Below, in pieces: positions 54,089-54,380 of a stretch of 54,380 nt of DNA; position 1 is the stretch's first letter; each line of letters begins with the position of its first letter. The DNA comes from Thermoplasmata archaeon (GTDB lineage Archaea > Thermoplasmatota > Thermoplasmata > Lutacidiplasmatales > UBA184). Made by a program: the position numbers and the translations under genes. Where the stretch lies: assembly GCA_021827405.1 (NCBI GenBank), contig JAKAVY010000010.1:1-54380 (forward strand), written 5' to 3'. The notes beneath the pieces were generated by a model. The model saw only the letters and a list, made by a program, of their open reading frames with translations. It had not been told where the DNA came from and searched no databases.

Positions 54089-54380
54089 TCAGCGCCGCCG
54101 GGCCTGGGTCGAGTAGCTCTCGAGGGTGGTCCTCCGCACCGGAAGGTGGCGACGTAGCGCGCCTTCCAGGCGGTGGAGGTCCTCTGTGGTGAACGTGCCT
54201 TCGAGAACGAGGGTCAGCCCATGTTGGCGGCGAGGATGGACCTCGCGGAGGGTGACGGTGGCCCTCTGCCCGGTCCCTCCGGACAGGGTGGCCACAAAGC
54301 CGGTCGCCTGGGCCGGGGCCTCTGACCCGGAGGCATGCAGCCGGGAGATGACCTCGTTGAGCGCCTCTCCCCCGGCGTGG
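54089..54380 (-). CDS. Hypothetical protein, C-terminal part (continues past window edge)
   Basis: Frame stays open from the stop at 54089 to the window end: ...HAGGEALNEVISRLHASGSEAPAQATGFVATLSGG...STQARRR. Confidence 0.4.
   Translation of the reverse strand, partial: HAGGEALNEVISRLHASGSEAPAQATGFVATLSGGTGQRATVTLREVHPRRQHGLTLVLEGTFTTEDLHRLEGALRRHLPVRRTTLESYSTQARRR

Noticed and set aside
1-54380. CRISPR arrays, rRNA and tRNA genes
   Set aside because: No regularly spaced repeats of about 24-40 bp, no rRNA-like stretches and no convincing T-loop/acceptor pairing in the few intergenic regions. tRNAscan-SE and Infernal were not run, so a divergent RNA in 33803-34916 cannot be excluded.

Overview
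The window is a dense, very GC-rich archaeal chromosome segment. Marker genes point to Euryarchaeota/Thermoplasmatota: psmA, SBDS, the Rrp4/Rrp41/Rrp42 exosome, eL43 (L37Ae), RpoP, RadB, archaeal Trm1 and UPF0200. The exact taxon is inference. I found about 44 protein-coding genes, no rRNA, no convincing tRNA and no CRISPR array. Main blocks: (1) trm1/hemK/purQ; (2) a PadR-DrrAB-like ABC exporter next to an MFS exporter; (3) moeA, a PfkB kinase, an amidohydrolase and glyS; (4) a polyphosphate-flavoured cluster with SixA-like and CHAD proteins, two tandem thymidylate-kinase-like proteins, Ppx/GppA and an HTH regulator; (5) an ABC permease pair whose first subunit is one ORF joining a kelch propeller and PKD domain to a DppB-type permease; (6) the proteasome/SBDS/exosome superoperon, followed by a 1-kb gap holding a decayed ISL3-type transposase; (7) amt, radB and a bacterial-style AddA/AddB helicase-nuclease pair; (8) a sulfur island: a MoeZ-like protein with a CysO-like ubiquitin-fold carrier fused to its N-terminus, a JAMM protease, CysM, a SufR-like regulator and divergent sufC-sufS-sufB with inverted-repeat operator candidates. 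The strongest candidates for undescribed biology are the carrier-E1-rhodanese/JAMM/CysM cluster, the kelch-PKD-permease fusion, and the CHAD/Ppx/twin-TMK operon. Many long antisense ORFs in the supplied track are GC-composition artefacts.
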